A stretch of 55,140 bases of DNA from Fimenecus sp045593555 (GCA_045593555.1 JAZNWU010000024.1:1-55140), one strand, 5' to 3'; shown: positions 34,303 through 43,243, numbered from the stretch's first letter. Made by a program: numbers and translations. The notes: a model not told the origin generated them from the letters alone.

Positions 34303-35040
34303 CTATTCGTAAAAAACTTTATTCAGATATAACCCACAACCTTCAACAGTAACTCCTGCCCTTTCACGGTCGAGGCTATTTATTATTTCAGGGATTACAC
34401 CCTGCTGAATTTTTCCTCTTTGAACATCAAGAAGAGTTCCCACAATAATTCTCACCATATTGTAAAGGAATCCGTTACCACTTACACGAATTTCAACCAA
34501 GTCACCGTTTCGTGTAACATTACAATTATAGATTTCACGAACTTTATCCTGAACTTCACTTCCTGCACTACAAAAAGCAGAAAAATCGTGAGTTCCTATA
34601 AAAGCTTTTGCTTCCCCATCAAGCATTTCAACATCCAGTTCATAAGGATAAAACAAAGCTTTATTCTCATAAAAAGGATTTCTGTATTTACCGTTATATA
34701 TTAAATAGACATATTCCTTGCCCTTACAATCATATCTTGCATGAAAATCATAATCTACTTCCTTACATTCATATACTGAAATTTCAGGTGGAAGATAGAA
34801 ATTGAGAGCATCAGGAATTTTTTCAGCCGACACTTTGCATTCTGTTCTCACATTACAACAAAACATATTGGCATGGACACCCGCGTCTGTACGACTACAA
34901 CCTATTATATTTTCATCATTTCCGCTTAAAGACTTAAAAGCATTACAAAGTTCCTGTTGAACGGTAACTGCATTTGGTTGAATCTGCCAACCATGAAAGG
35001 CAGTTCCGTTATATCGCAAGGTTAAAAGTAAATTCCGCAT
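34303..35040 (-). CDS. truA: tRNA pseudouridine(38-40) synthase
   Basis: TruA makes pseudouridine at positions 38-40 of the tRNA anticodon arm. The product has 245 residues from ATG 35040, beginning MRNLLLTLRYNGTAFHGWQ as is typical, with GGTGA five bases upstream. An earlier in-frame GTG at 35052 is less likely. The catalytic Asp52 lies in GCSRTDAGVHA. Later motifs include FIGTHDFSAFC and GNGFLYNMVRIIVGTL. The start overlaps the end of ecfT by 32 bases. The pairing of ecf genes with truA is common in Firmicutes. Confidence 0.97.
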   Translation of the reverse strand: MRNLLLTLRYNGTAFHGWQIQPNAVTVQQELCNAFKSLSGNDENIIGCSRTDAGVHANMFCCNVRTECKVSAEKIPDALNFYLPPEISVYECKEVDYDFHARYDCKGKEYVYLIYNGKYRNPFYENKALFYPYELDVEMLDGEAKAFIGTHDFSAFCSAGSEVQDKVREIYNCNVTRNGDLVEIRVSGNGFLYNMVRIIVGTLLDVQRGKIQQGVIPEIINSLDRERAGVTVEGCGLYLNKVFYE

Positions 35041-35851
35041 TATATTCACCACAGAAAATGTTAAGCACTATAACTCCTGCGATTAAAAATGCCATTACAA
35101 TTAGTGACATATAATCACGCTTAGAGAATTTAAGTGCATTCATTGTAGTTTTTCCGATACCACCATTATAGCAACGACAAGTCATCGCATTTGCCAACTC
35201 ATAAGCTCGTCTTATAGAGTTAAACAACAATGGAATGAATAAAGGAATAAGTGCTTTTGCTCTTTTCATAATATTGCCCTGGTCAAAAGCAGCACCGCGG
35301 CTTTTCTGCGCACTCATAATCTTATCAACTTCTTCAATAAGAGTTGGGATAAATCTAAGTGCAATAGTCATTATCAATGTCACCGTATGAAAATCAATTC
35401 CGATTTTCTTGAATGGTGCAAACATTCTGTCAAGTCCGTTTGTAAGTGATGTTGGAGATGTTGTATATGTGAGCATTGTACTCATTACAATGAGAAGTGA
35501 GATTCGGATTGCCATAAAAACAGCTGTTAAAATACCACCACTTGTGATTTGTATTTTCCAAAAATTAATAAGTACAATTCCCGTTTTTACATAAGCTATC
35601 TGCAATACAGATGTGATAATAACAACAAGTAAAATCGGTCGTAATCCTTTAACAACTGTCTTAACAGGAATCTTTGAAATTCCAATTACAACTGCTGACA
35701 ACAAGAAATTAAAGAAAAGTGAAATGAAATTATTCGATACAAACACCATTATTATGAAAACAACGGTGAATAAAAGTTTTGTTCGTGGGTCAAGCTTATG
35801 AATTACCGAATTGAACGGGAAATACTGACCGATTGTGATATCTTTAATCAT
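35009..35851 (-). CDS. ecfT: ECF transporter transmembrane subunit EcfT
   Basis: EcfT is the membrane scaffold of the energy-coupling-factor vitamin transporter. The product has 280 residues and about five to six helices. The cytoplasmic coupling region contains the conserved SAQKSRGAAF motif and a second Arg-rich segment around SIRRAYELANAMTCRCY, which contact the ATPase subunits. It overlaps ecfA2 by four bases (ATGA). No substrate-binding S-component is in the window, so this is a group II, shared module. Confidence 0.95.
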   Translation of the reverse strand: MIKDITIGQYFPFNSVIHKLDPRTKLLFTVVFIIMVFVSNNFISLFFNFLLSAVVIGISKIPVKTVVKGLRPILLVVIITSVLQIAYVKTGIVLINFWKIQITSGGILTAVFMAIRISLLIVMSTMLTYTTSPTSLTNGLDRMFAPFKKIGIDFHTVTLIMTIALRFIPTLIEEVDKIMSAQKSRGAAFDQGNIMKRAKALIPLFIPLLFNSIRRAYELANAMTCRCYNGGIGKTTMNALKFSKRDYMSLIVMAFLIAGVIVLNIFCGEYNAEFTFNLAI

Positions 35852-36711
35852 CCCGTCACACTCCCCTCAAAAAGTCTTTTGAGTTCAGCGTAACCCTGCT
35901 CAACCGTATAAATTTTTTCGCTTACAGGATAGCCTTTTTCACGAAGTTTTATGAAAATTTCAGTAATTTGTGGAACAGAAAGCCCGATTTCACGAAGTCG
36001 CGATGCTTTTTCAAACACCTCATCAACTGTACCTGTCATCTCTACACGAGAACTATTCATCACAATTACTTTTGTGGCATATCTTGCCACATCATCCATA
36101 CTGTGAGATACGATTATGACTGTTTTGCCAGTCTGTTCACGATATTTCTTGATTAAACCTAAAATCTGCTCTCTACCCATAGGGTCAAGACCACTTGTAG
36201 GCTCGTCGAGAATGAGAATTTCAGGCTCCATTGAGATTACACCTGCAATAGCAACTCGTCTTTTTTCTCCCCCCGACAAGTCGAATGGTGATTTTAAGAG
36301 CATTTCATCAGGAATACCAACATATTTCGCTGCGTTTCTTACTCTCTCATCAATTTCAGTTTTTGAAAGTCCCATATTTGTAGGACCAAAAGCAATATCC
36401 TTATATACAGTTTCTTCAAAAAGCTGGTATTCAGGATACTGGAAGCAAAGTCCGACACGAAAACGAGCATCATAAAGAGTGCTTTTTGAATCGTGAATGT
36501 TTTTACCGTCAAGAAAAATTTTACCGTTAGTAGGCTTCAAAAGTCCGTTAAGATGTTGTACTAAAGTACTCTTTCCCGAACCTGTATGACCGATAATGGC
36601 AACAAACTCGCCTTTTGAGAGTTCTATATTTACATTGTCAAGTGCGGTGATTTTAAAAGGAGTGCCCTCACCGTAGGTAAATGTTAAATTTTCTGTTTTA
36701 AGGTGGGACAT
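35848..36711 (-). CDS. ecfA2: ECF transporter ATPase EcfA2
   Basis: The second ECF-transporter ATPase has 287 residues. Walker A is GHTGSGKST near 41-49, the Q-loop lies in GLCFQYPEYQLFEETV, the ABC signature is LSGGEKRR, Walker B is LILDEPTSGLDP and the switch His is in VSHSMDD. YPEYQLFEETVYKDIAFGP is the usual EcfA pattern. The C-terminal extension after about 225 is typical. It starts three bases after ecfA1, using AAAGG at the end of ecfA1 as the RBS. Confidence 0.96.
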   Translation of the reverse strand: MSHLKTENLTFTYGEGTPFKITALDNVNIELSKGEFVAIIGHTGSGKSTLVQHLNGLLKPTNGKIFLDGKNIHDSKSTLYDARFRVGLCFQYPEYQLFEETVYKDIAFGPTNMGLSKTEIDERVRNAAKYVGIPDEMLLKSPFDLSGGEKRRVAIAGVISMEPEILILDEPTSGLDPMGREQILGLIKKYREQTGKTVIIVSHSMDDVARYATKVIVMNSSRVEMTGTVDEVFEKASRLREIGLSVPQITEIFIKLREKGYPVSEKIYTVEQGYAELKRLFEGSVTG

Positions 36712-36714
36712 TTT

Positions 36715-37566
36715 TTACTGACCTTTCAATAAATCATCTATGTTTTCTACTAATTCATCAATGCTCAACAAGTCATTTTTAAGGTTAATTCCGTCTTGTT
36801 TAAGCATTTTTGCAAGCAAACAAGTCTGTGGCACATCAAGACCGATACTACGGATTTTTTCTGTATCTGCAAAGACCTCTTTCGGTGTACCATCCATAAG
36901 AAGTCGGCTGTCGTCCATTACAACAATTCTGTCGGCTTCACAAGCCTCTTCCATATAATGAGTGATATAAACTACGGTAATGCCAAGTTCACGATTAAGT
37001 CGCTTTATAGCATTCATTACATCTCGTCTGCCTTCAGGGTCAAGCATAGCAGTAGGTTCGTCAAGGATAATACAACGAGGTTCCATAGCAATAATACCTG
37101 CTATGGCAACACGCTGTTTCTGACCACCTGAAAGTTTATGAGGTTCGTGATTTTTGTATTTATACATACCAACGATTTTGAGAGATTCGTCAACTCTGCG
37201 ACGAATTTCAGTCGGCTCAATTCCAAGATTTTCAGGGCCAAATGCCACATCCTCTTCAACAATTGTTGCAACAATTTGATTATCGGGATTTTGAAAAACA
37301 ACACCAACTGTCTGTTTGATTTTTATATCGTCATCTTCATTTTTTGTATCCATTCCGTCAACAAGAACAGTTCCTTGTTCAGGAATTAAAAGACCGTTAG
37401 CAAGTTTTGCCAATGTGCTTTTACCTGAGCCATTATGACCAAGCACAGCCATAAATTCGCCCTCGTTGATTGTGAGTGAAAAATCTTTAACCGCAGGTGC
37501 TAATACAACACCTTCGTCATCACCCTCATAACGGAATGTTACATTCTTAAATTCAATAATACTCAT
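36715..37566 (-). CDS. ecfA1: ECF transporter ATPase EcfA1
   Basis: The first ECF-transporter ATPase has 283 residues from ATG 37566 (MSIIEFKNVTFRYEG), with GGAG six bases upstream. An in-frame TTG at 37578 is less likely. Motifs are Walker A GHNGSGKST, Q-loop VFQNPDNQIVATIVEEDVAFGPENLG (the typical EcfA1 segment), signature LSGGQKQR, Walker B CIILDEPTAMLDP and switch His in ITHYMEEA. It forms a heterodimer with EcfA2 that powers EcfT. A 158-base gene-free gap separates it from the upstream methyltransferase gene. Confidence 0.96.
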   Translation of the reverse strand: MSIIEFKNVTFRYEGDDEGVVLAPAVKDFSLTINEGEFMAVLGHNGSGKSTLAKLANGLLIPEQGTVLVDGMDTKNEDDDIKIKQTVGVVFQNPDNQIVATIVEEDVAFGPENLGIEPTEIRRRVDESLKIVGMYKYKNHEPHKLSGGQKQRVAIAGIIAMEPRCIILDEPTAMLDPEGRRDVMNAIKRLNRELGITVVYITHYMEEACEADRIVVMDDSRLLMDGTPKEVFADTEKIRSIGLDVPQTCLLAKMLKQDGINLKNDLLSIDELVENIDDLLKGQ

Positions 37567-37578
37567 TATTTGCTCCAA

Positions 37579-37724
37579 GTAACCACTGATTAATCGGGTT
37601 GCGATTATCAGTGAGATAATTTTTTGTCAGAACCGTCAAAAAACGCAGGCAATACTTCGTGTATTAACGAGTATTTGGGACGAGTTATGACGGAAAAGTA
37701 GCCACTGAGAATTGTGACTTCGAT
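37579..37724. other. Gene-free gap with several inverted repeats
   Basis: No gene is seen. CACTGATTAATC/GATTATCAGTG at 37584-37613 forms a hairpin with one bulge. CCGTCA at 37633-37638 and TGACGG at 37687-37692 close a larger palindrome that contains AATAC/GTATT. A tract of six T or A residues flanks each part. It may be a mobile repeat, a structured leader of the ecf genes, or a weak terminator/promoter region. Confidence 0.5.
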
Positions 37725-38597
37725 TTAATCGGTGGTTGCTTCCCAAATTGCTGATGCACCACAAGGTAATATAAGTCCGTTTTCAGTAGCACGAAGTCCG
37801 ATTTCACTTCCTGTTACCTTACCACCGAAACGCTTTTTAACAACTGCACCAAGTATGTATTCCATAACAGATGGACTAAGACCTGTTGTATATGAATTTA
37901 TAAGCACCATAAGTGGGTCATCACTTAACACCTGACTACAAAGTTCAACAAATCCGTAAACTTCATTTTCAAGTTTCCATACTTCACCACCTGGACCTCT
38001 GCCATATGATGGCGGGTCCATAATGATAATGTCATACTTATTTCCACGACGGATTTCACGCTGAACAAATTTAATACAATCGTCAACTATCCATCTTACG
38101 GATTTATCAGCAACACCTGATGAAACTGCATTTTCCTTTGCCCAGAGAGTCATACCCTTTGATGCATCAACATGACAAACAGATGCACCTGCTTTAAGTG
38201 CTGAAACAGTAGCACCACCTGTGTATGCAAAAAGGTTAAGGACTTTAACTTCACGACCTGCATTTTTAATAATTTCTGCAGTTAAATCCCAATTGACAGC
38301 CTGTTCAGGGAAAAGACCAGTGTGCTTAAAGCCCATTGTTTTTATATTAAAAGTCAAATCACGATAACCAATGGTCCAGAAATCAGGAATTTTTTTCTTT
38401 ATTTCCCACTGACCACCACCTGACTGTGAACGGTGATATACAGCATCGGCTTTTTTCCAAAGAGGATTTTTCTTTTCTGTTTTCCAGATAACCTGTGGGT
38501 CAGGACGAATTAAAGTTATATTGCCCCAACGTTCAAGTCGTTCACCGCAAGAACAGTCAATAAGCTCATAATCTTTCCAATTATCGGCAACTCGCAT
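37725..38597 (-). CDS. Class I SAM-dependent methyltransferase (RlmI-like)
   Basis: This Rossmann-fold methyltransferase of 290 residues resembles the catalytic half of RlmI-type rRNA cytosine-C5 methyltransferases. The SAM-binding motif is LNLFAYTGGATVSALKAGA near 120-140, followed by an acidic residue in HVDASKG. The catalytic-type motif is IIMDPPSYGRG near 195. There is no PUA domain and no TCxS motif, so the exact target is uncertain. It starts one base after the glmM stop (RBS AAAGG inside glmM), so it is tightly coupled. Confidence 0.87.
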   Translation of the reverse strand: MRVADNWKDYELIDCSCGERLERWGNITLIRPDPQVIWKTEKKNPLWKKADAVYHRSQSGGGQWEIKKKIPDFWTIGYRDLTFNIKTMGFKHTGLFPEQAVNWDLTAEIIKNAGREVKVLNLFAYTGGATVSALKAGASVCHVDASKGMTLWAKENAVSSGVADKSVRWIVDDCIKFVQREIRRGNKYDIIIMDPPSYGRGPGGEVWKLENEVYGFVELCSQVLSDDPLMVLINSYTTGLSPSVMEYILGAVVKKRFGGKVTGSEIGLRATENGLILPCGASAIWEATTD

Positions 38598-38598
38598 T

Positions 38599-39951
38599 TT
38601 ATACTAACCTTTCTCTGACAACCTGAGCGACACTTTCGCCCAATTCCTTAATTTTATCTAAATCTTTGCCCTCAAGCATTACTCTCACCAATGGTTCTGT
38701 TCCTGAAAGACGAACAAGAATTCTTCCATCATTTCCCAATTCTTCTTCAACCTGCCTGATTGCATTCTGTACTTCTTTATCCTTAGGGAACTGTGCTTTA
38801 CCAAAGTTTGAAACTCGCACATTGATAAGCACCTGTGGATATACTTCCATTTCACTTGCTAATTCTTCAAGTGTTTTTCCTGTATCTTTCACAACTGAAA
38901 GCAACTGTATAGCTGAAAGCTGACCATCACCTGTTGTTGCATATTGTAAAAAGATAATATGACCTGACTGCTCACCGCCAATGCTATAACCATTAGCATG
39001 CATATTTTCAAGAACATAACGGTCACCGACTTTAGTCTTTTCACATCTGATACCGTTTTCTTCGCAGAACTTGAAAAAGCCCATATTACTCATAACAGTA
39101 ACAACAGCAGTATCCTTTTTAAGCTTGCCAAGTTGTTTCATATGCTTTGCACAAATTGCAATACATTTATCGCCGTCAACAACTGCACCTGTATGGTCAA
39201 CTGCCAACATTCTGTCAGCATCACCGTCAAACGCAAAACCTAAATGGCAACCATTTTCTACAACACATTTCTGCAATTGCTCAAGGTGAGTTGAACCACA
39301 ATTTTTATTTATATTAACACCATTTGGTTTTGCATTGATAACAATTACTTCTGCACCAAGACGAGTAAACACTTCTTCTGCAGAAACACTTGATGAACCA
39401 TTAGCACAATCAAGTGCAATTTTATACCCCTTAAAGCTCATATTTGTTGCAGAAAGAAGATGTTCAATATAGTCTGCAACTGCATTCTGTGACCTTGATA
39501 CACGGCCTACTTCCCCACCAATTGGTGTTGGTATCTCTGTAACATTATCGAGAATAATTTCTTCGATTTCATTCTCAAGTGCATCAGGTAATTTATATCC
39601 GTTTGACTGAAATATTTTAATTCCGTTATATTCACAAGGATTATGTGATGCAGAAATCATAACACCTGCATCAAAACCATATTCACGAACAAGGAAAGCC
39701 ACTGCAGGAGTAGGCACTACACCTAACTGCAAGACATCTGCACCAACTGAACAAAGTCCTGCTGTAATAGCACTTTCAAGCATTTCTGATGATGCTCTTG
39801 TGTCCATTCCTATAAGCACCTTTGGTCTTTTACCATTTAAGTTTTTACTGAGCACCATAGCAGCTGCTCTACCTATTTGCATTGATAATTCACAAGTAAG
39901 TTCTGTATTTGCAACGCCTCTTGCACCATCTGTACCAAAAAGTCTGCCCAT
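38599..39951 (-). CDS. glmM: Phosphoglucosamine mutase
   Basis: GlmM interconverts glucosamine-6-phosphate and glucosamine-1-phosphate for peptidoglycan precursor synthesis. The length of 450 residues is normal. Motifs are GTDGARG near 6-12, the phosphorylated Ser102 in MISASHNP, the metal loop AFDGDADRML near 240, the sugar-binding GGEQSGHI near 325 and the phosphate loop RLSGTEPLVRVM near 415. The RBS is AAGGAG. It lies 12 bases after ruvB. Confidence 0.97.
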   Translation of the reverse strand: MGRLFGTDGARGVANTELTCELSMQIGRAAAMVLSKNLNGKRPKVLIGMDTRASSEMLESAITAGLCSVGADVLQLGVVPTPAVAFLVREYGFDAGVMISASHNPCEYNGIKIFQSNGYKLPDALENEIEEIILDNVTEIPTPIGGEVGRVSRSQNAVADYIEHLLSATNMSFKGYKIALDCANGSSSVSAEEVFTRLGAEVIVINAKPNGVNINKNCGSTHLEQLQKCVVENGCHLGFAFDGDADRMLAVDHTGAVVDGDKCIAICAKHMKQLGKLKKDTAVVTVMSNMGFFKFCEENGIRCEKTKVGDRYVLENMHANGYSIGGEQSGHIIFLQYATTGDGQLSAIQLLSVVKDTGKTLEELASEMEVYPQVLINVRVSNFGKAQFPKDKEVQNAIRQVEEELGNDGRILVRLSGTEPLVRVMLEGKDLDKIKELGESVAQVVRERLV

Positions 39952-39963
39952 ATAATATTCTCC

Positions 39964-41007
39964 TTAAAAAAGTGATGTTTGAGAATTATTGTTTTTGCTT
40001 TCCGTTGATTTATACCCTAAATGCTCATAAGCCAATGGTGTTACAACTCTGCCACGAGGTGTTTTAGCAAGAAAACCAATCTGCATAAGATATGGCTCAT
40101 AAACATCTTCGATAGTCACAGCTTCTTCACCTATTGTAGCAGCTATTGTTTCAAGTCCCACAGGACCACCATTGAAATTACGAATCATAGTAGTAAGCAT
40201 CAGTCTGTCAATATTGTCAAGACCGATTTCGTCAATTTCCATTCTGCCTAATGCTATTTTTGCATTGTCCTCACTGATTACACCATTGCTCATAACCTGA
40301 GCAAAGTCACGAGCACGTTTTAAAAGTCTGTTTGCAATTCGAGGTGTTCCACGAGAACGGGAAGCAATTTCCAATGCCCCACCGTCATCAGCGTATATAT
40401 CGAGAATTCCTGCACTTCGTTTTACAATCTGTGCTAATTCTTCAGGTGTGTAAAGCTCAAGTCTTAAAATCACACCAAATCTGTCACGCAAAGGTGCTGT
40501 GAGCTGACCTGCACGAGTTGTTGCACCGACAAGAGTAAATCGTGGTAAATCAAGTCTAATTGAACGAGCTGATGGACCTTTACCGATAATTATATCAAGT
40601 GCATTATCTTCCATTGCAGGATAAAGAACTTCTTCAACTGCTCGTGACAAACGATGAATTTCGTCAATGAAAAGCACATCACCATCGTTTAAGTTTGTAA
40701 GAAGTGCAGCCAAATCACCAGGTTTTTCGATTGCAGGGCCTGATGTTACTCTTATCTGTACACCCATCTCATTAGCAATAATTCCTGCAAGAGTTGTTTT
40801 GCCAAGTCCCGGAGGGCCATATAACAGCACATGGTCGAGAGTATCCCCTCTGCTTTTTGCTGCTTCAATATATATTTTTAAGTTTTCCTTAACTTTTTCC
40901 TGACCGATATATTCCGTTAATGCTTTTGGTCTTAATGAAATTTCAATATCGTGGTCAGTTTCAGTAAATCCCGGAGTCATTATTCTGTTTTCGTTTTCAA
41001 AATCCAT
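39964..41007 (-). CDS. ruvB: Holliday junction branch migration helicase RuvB
   Basis: RuvB is the AAA+ motor of the RuvABC Holliday-junction complex, 347 residues. It has ALRPKALTEYIGQEKVKENL near the N-terminus, Walker A GPPGLGKTT near 65-73, Walker B LFIDEIHRLSR, sensor 1 GATTRAG and Arg finger region APLRDRFG. A winged-helix C-terminal domain follows (QIGFLAKTPRGRVVTPLAYEHLG). It follows ruvA by 12 bases; RBS AAGGAG. Confidence 0.98.
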   Translation of the reverse strand: MDFENENRIMTPGFTETDHDIEISLRPKALTEYIGQEKVKENLKIYIEAAKSRGDTLDHVLLYGPPGLGKTTLAGIIANEMGVQIRVTSGPAIEKPGDLAALLTNLNDGDVLFIDEIHRLSRAVEEVLYPAMEDNALDIIIGKGPSARSIRLDLPRFTLVGATTRAGQLTAPLRDRFGVILRLELYTPEELAQIVKRSAGILDIYADDGGALEIASRSRGTPRIANRLLKRARDFAQVMSNGVISEDNAKIALGRMEIDEIGLDNIDRLMLTTMIRNFNGGPVGLETIAATIGEEAVTIEDVYEPYLMQIGFLAKTPRGRVVTPLAYEHLGYKSTESKNNNSQTSLF

Positions 41008-41019
41008 TCAAATTTCTCC

Positions 41020-41625
41020 TTAACCTAATGAAAGCATCTTGAGTGCTTGTTTTATAATTTCCTCAACTGAAAGTGATGAATCAATTTTACTTACTGCAAC
41101 GGAAGCGTCACTTTGTGAATATCCGAGCATTTCGAGGGCTGCAACAGCCTCTGCAGTATTTGAATTTGTAAGTGTTGAGCTTACAGCAGTTAAATCAACT
41201 GAAGAAGTCACATTTGCCATTGACTTACCCACTTTATCCTTTAATTCCATACAAATTCTCTGTGCAAGTTTAGGACCAACACCATTAGCTTTTGTAAGTG
41301 CTTTATGGTCACCTGCTGCGATACTTAAAGCAACTTTATCAGGTGTCAACTCAGAGAGAATTGCTAGTCCCATTTTAGGGCCTACACCATTAACAGTAAT
41401 AAGCATTTTAAAGCAATCCATTTCGGTTTTATCGTAAAATCCGAAAAGTTCCATTGCATCTTCTCTGACATTTAAATATGTGTAAAGAGTGACTTTCATA
41501 CCATTTGAAGCACATTTTTGTGAAGTTGTAAAAGTTGTCATACAACGGAATGCCACACCATTAACATCAACACAGACATTATTGGCATCAAAGTCAACTA
41601 CATTTCCTGTTACTGAATAAATCAT
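41020..41625 (-). CDS. ruvA: Holliday junction branch migration protein RuvA
   Basis: RuvA binds Holliday junctions and recruits RuvB. The product has 201 residues: an N-terminal OB fold (about 1-62), tandem helix-hairpin-helix motifs (LITVNGVGPKMGLAIL and LTKANGVGPKLAQRIC) and a RuvB-binding C-terminal helical domain (AVAALEMLGYSQSDASVAV). It sits between ruvC and ruvB, 12 bases from each. Confidence 0.97.
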   Translation of the reverse strand: MIYSVTGNVVDFDANNVCVDVNGVAFRCMTTFTTSQKCASNGMKVTLYTYLNVREDAMELFGFYDKTEMDCFKMLITVNGVGPKMGLAILSELTPDKVALSIAAGDHKALTKANGVGPKLAQRICMELKDKVGKSMANVTSSVDLTAVSSTLTNSNTAEAVAALEMLGYSQSDASVAVSKIDSSLSVEEIIKQALKMLSLG

Positions 41626-41637
41626 AGTCTTTATCCT

Positions 41638-42138
41638 TTATTTTAAATTCTTTAATCTTCCCATAAGTGAGCCACTTGCATGAGCGTGACATATTGCCAT
41701 AGCAAGTGCATCGGCAGTATCGTCAGGCTTTGGAATTTTTTCAAGTTTTAAAATTACTCTTGTCATTTCCTGAACCTGCTTCTTTTCAGCTCTGCCATAT
41801 CCGACAACACTCTGTTTTACTTGTAATGGAGTGTACTCAAATATATCAAGGCCATTTTTCTGTGCCGCAAGGTTGATAACCCCTCTTGCCTGAGCAACAT
41901 CAATAACTGTTTTTGCATTGGTGTTATAGAAAAGCTTTTCAATTGCCAGAGCATCAGGCTTATATTTATTTATTATGTCCTGTATTCCGTCATAAACCGT
42001 TTCAAGTCGCTCATTAAACGGTGTTTTTGCCTCAGTTGTAACTGCACCATAAGCAATAACCTGAAAACGATTAGCGGTATAGTCAATAACGCCCCAACCA
42101 ACTATTGCATAGCCAGGGTCGATACCTAAAATTATCAT
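41638..42138 (-). CDS. ruvC: Holliday junction resolvase RuvC
   Basis: RuvC is the RNase H-fold endonuclease that resolves Holliday junctions. The product has 166 residues. The catalytic acidic residues are Asp7 in LGIDPGYA, Glu in LAIEKLF near 67, and the C-terminal Asp pair in KPDDTADALAMAICH. It is the first gene of the long minus-strand run that ends with clpE, and a promoter lies at 42168-42196. The RBS is GAGGTAG. Confidence 0.97.
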   Translation of the reverse strand: MIILGIDPGYAIVGWGVIDYTANRFQVIAYGAVTTEAKTPFNERLETVYDGIQDIINKYKPDALAIEKLFYNTNAKTVIDVAQARGVINLAAQKNGLDIFEYTPLQVKQSVVGYGRAEKKQVQEMTRVILKLEKIPKPDDTADALAMAICHAHASGSLMGRLKNLK

Positions 42139-42167
42139 GACATACTACCTCACTATATAATTGATTA

Positions 42168-42196
42168 ATTATATCACATTACATTATAAATGGCAA
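42168..42196 (-). promoter_or_regulatory. ruvC operon promoter
   Basis: On the minus strand TTGCCA (42196-42191), a 17-base spacer and TATAAT (42173-42168). Confidence 0.7.
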
Positions 42197-42224
42197 GAAA
42201 AAAGGGACTTAAAAAAGTCCCTTT
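42194..42224 (-). terminator. Terminator of the zinc-ribbon gene
   Basis: AAAGGGACTT/AAGTCCCTTT (42224-42215 with 42210-42201) is followed by a U-run. The U-run touches the -35 of the ruvC promoter. Confidence 0.8.
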
Positions 42225-42257
42225 TACACATAATTTTCAGTTTGTTAATAATTATTT

Positions 42258-42890
42258 TTATTCCTTTGTTATACCTTCAACAGTTCCTTCGATTTTTAAT
42301 TGTGCATCAAGATTTTCGTTTATTCTATTTGTAGGGAATAAATTTTCCTTTGTTACCGTCCCTTTAACCGTTACCTTATCACCAACAGACAAATGACTGA
42401 AATCATAATCATGCTGGTCGTAGTATTTATATATAACACTATATGTGCAATTCTCATCAATTGTAATTTCATACTTCATTAATGTACTTTTTGTTGGCAT
42501 ATTACCATTCATTGTTGAACCAATTATAGCATCAGAAATTTTTGTAATTTCTCCTGAGATTTCTGCAGTTGCAGGTACAAATTTTTCTGAAAACTCTACT
42601 GTCTTTCCGTTCAAATAATATTCATGATACAGTTCTTTATATTCAGTCCAAGAATAAGTTGCCCCATTAATGGTAAGAATAGCTTCTGATGTATTCACGT
42701 TCATAACCTTAATAGCATATAAACCACCTAAAACAAGAATAATCACAAGTAGAATTATAATCTTAATTAAGGATTTTTGCTTATTTTTCCCTCCGCAGGA
42801 AGGACATACTTTTGCACTCTTTGCCATTTGTGCTCCACAAGTTTTACAAGTGGTTAAATTTTTATTCTGTGTTGTTTGGTTTTCGTTCAT
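42258..42890 (-). CDS. Zinc-ribbon membrane protein with OB-like extracytoplasmic domain
   Basis: The 210-residue product has an N-terminal zinc ribbon (CKTCG near 15-19 and CPSCGG near 29-34). One membrane helix follows near 42-60, then an outside domain of about 145 residues with beta-rich segments such as ATAEISGEITKISDAI and VGDKVTVKGTVTKENLF. The latter resemble OB-fold (tRNA_anti-like) modules. The family's function is unknown. Transcription is probably repressed by the divergent XRE protein: an operator-like site lies between the -35 and -10 of its promoter. Confidence 0.8.
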   Translation of the reverse strand: MNENQTTQNKNLTTCKTCGAQMAKSAKVCPSCGGKNKQKSLIKIIILLVIILVLGGLYAIKVMNVNTSEAILTINGATYSWTEYKELYHEYYLNGKTVEFSEKFVPATAEISGEITKISDAIIGSTMNGNMPTKSTLMKYEITIDENCTYSVIYKYYDQHDYDFSHLSVGDKVTVKGTVTKENLFPTNRINENLDAQLKIEGTVEGITKE

Positions 42891-42934
42891 TTTTCACCCT
42901 CCATTAAACTTTAAAAGTTTCAACAAACGCAAAT

Positions 42935-42998
42935 ATACATCGTTTGTTGTATTTATAATACATCATTCGTTGTATTTTGTCAACAACATTTGATGTAT
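42935..42998. promoter_or_regulatory. Three operator-like sites for the XRE regulator
   Basis: Copy 1 (42935-42952, ATACATCGTTTGTTGTAT) and copy 2 (42958-42975) match at 16 of 18 positions. Copy 3 (42981-42998) is in inverse orientation and matches 13 of 18. Each has ATACA/TGTAT-type half-sites. Centre-to-centre distance is 23 bp in both intervals. Copy 2 lies inside the zinc-ribbon gene promoter and copy 1 near its start site. Copy 3 lies upstream of the XRE gene. Confidence 0.7.
42955..42983 (-). promoter_or_regulatory. Promoter of the zinc-ribbon gene
   Basis: On the minus strand TTGACA (42983-42978), a 17-base spacer and TATTAT (42960-42955). The spacer is occupied by operator copy 2. 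Confidence 0.8.
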
Positions 42999-43026
42999 TG
43001 TGCAATAATAATCTTGAGGTGAGAAT

Positions 43027-43242
43027 ATGCAATACTATCCAAGATTACGAGATTTAAGAGAAGATATGGATTTAACACAAGACCAGCTTGTTCAAATTCT
43101 AAAAATGCATAAGACCACTTACACAAATTATGAACAAGGTAAACGAGAACCACCTTTTGAGTTGATAATTAAACTTGCAAAATTTTACAATGTTTCAATT
43201 GACTATATTGCAGGACTTACTGACAACCCGAATAAAAAGTAA
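43027..43242 (+). CDS. XRE-family transcriptional regulator (single HTH)
   Basis: This 71-residue protein consists almost wholly of a Cro/C1-type helix-turn-helix: LRDLREDMDLTQDQLVQILKM, then TTYTNYEQGKREPPFELI, then KLAKFYNVSIDYIAGLTD. It is like small SOS- or phage-type repressors. The RBS is TGAGGTGAG. It is divergent from the zinc-ribbon gene, with operator-like repeats between them, so it is probably an autoregulated local repressor. No partner metalloprotease or toxin gene is adjacent. Confidence 0.9.
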   Translation: MQYYPRLRDLREDMDLTQDQLVQILKMHKTTYTNYEQGKREPPFELIIKLAKFYNVSIDYIAGLTDNPNKK

Positions 43243-43243
43243 A

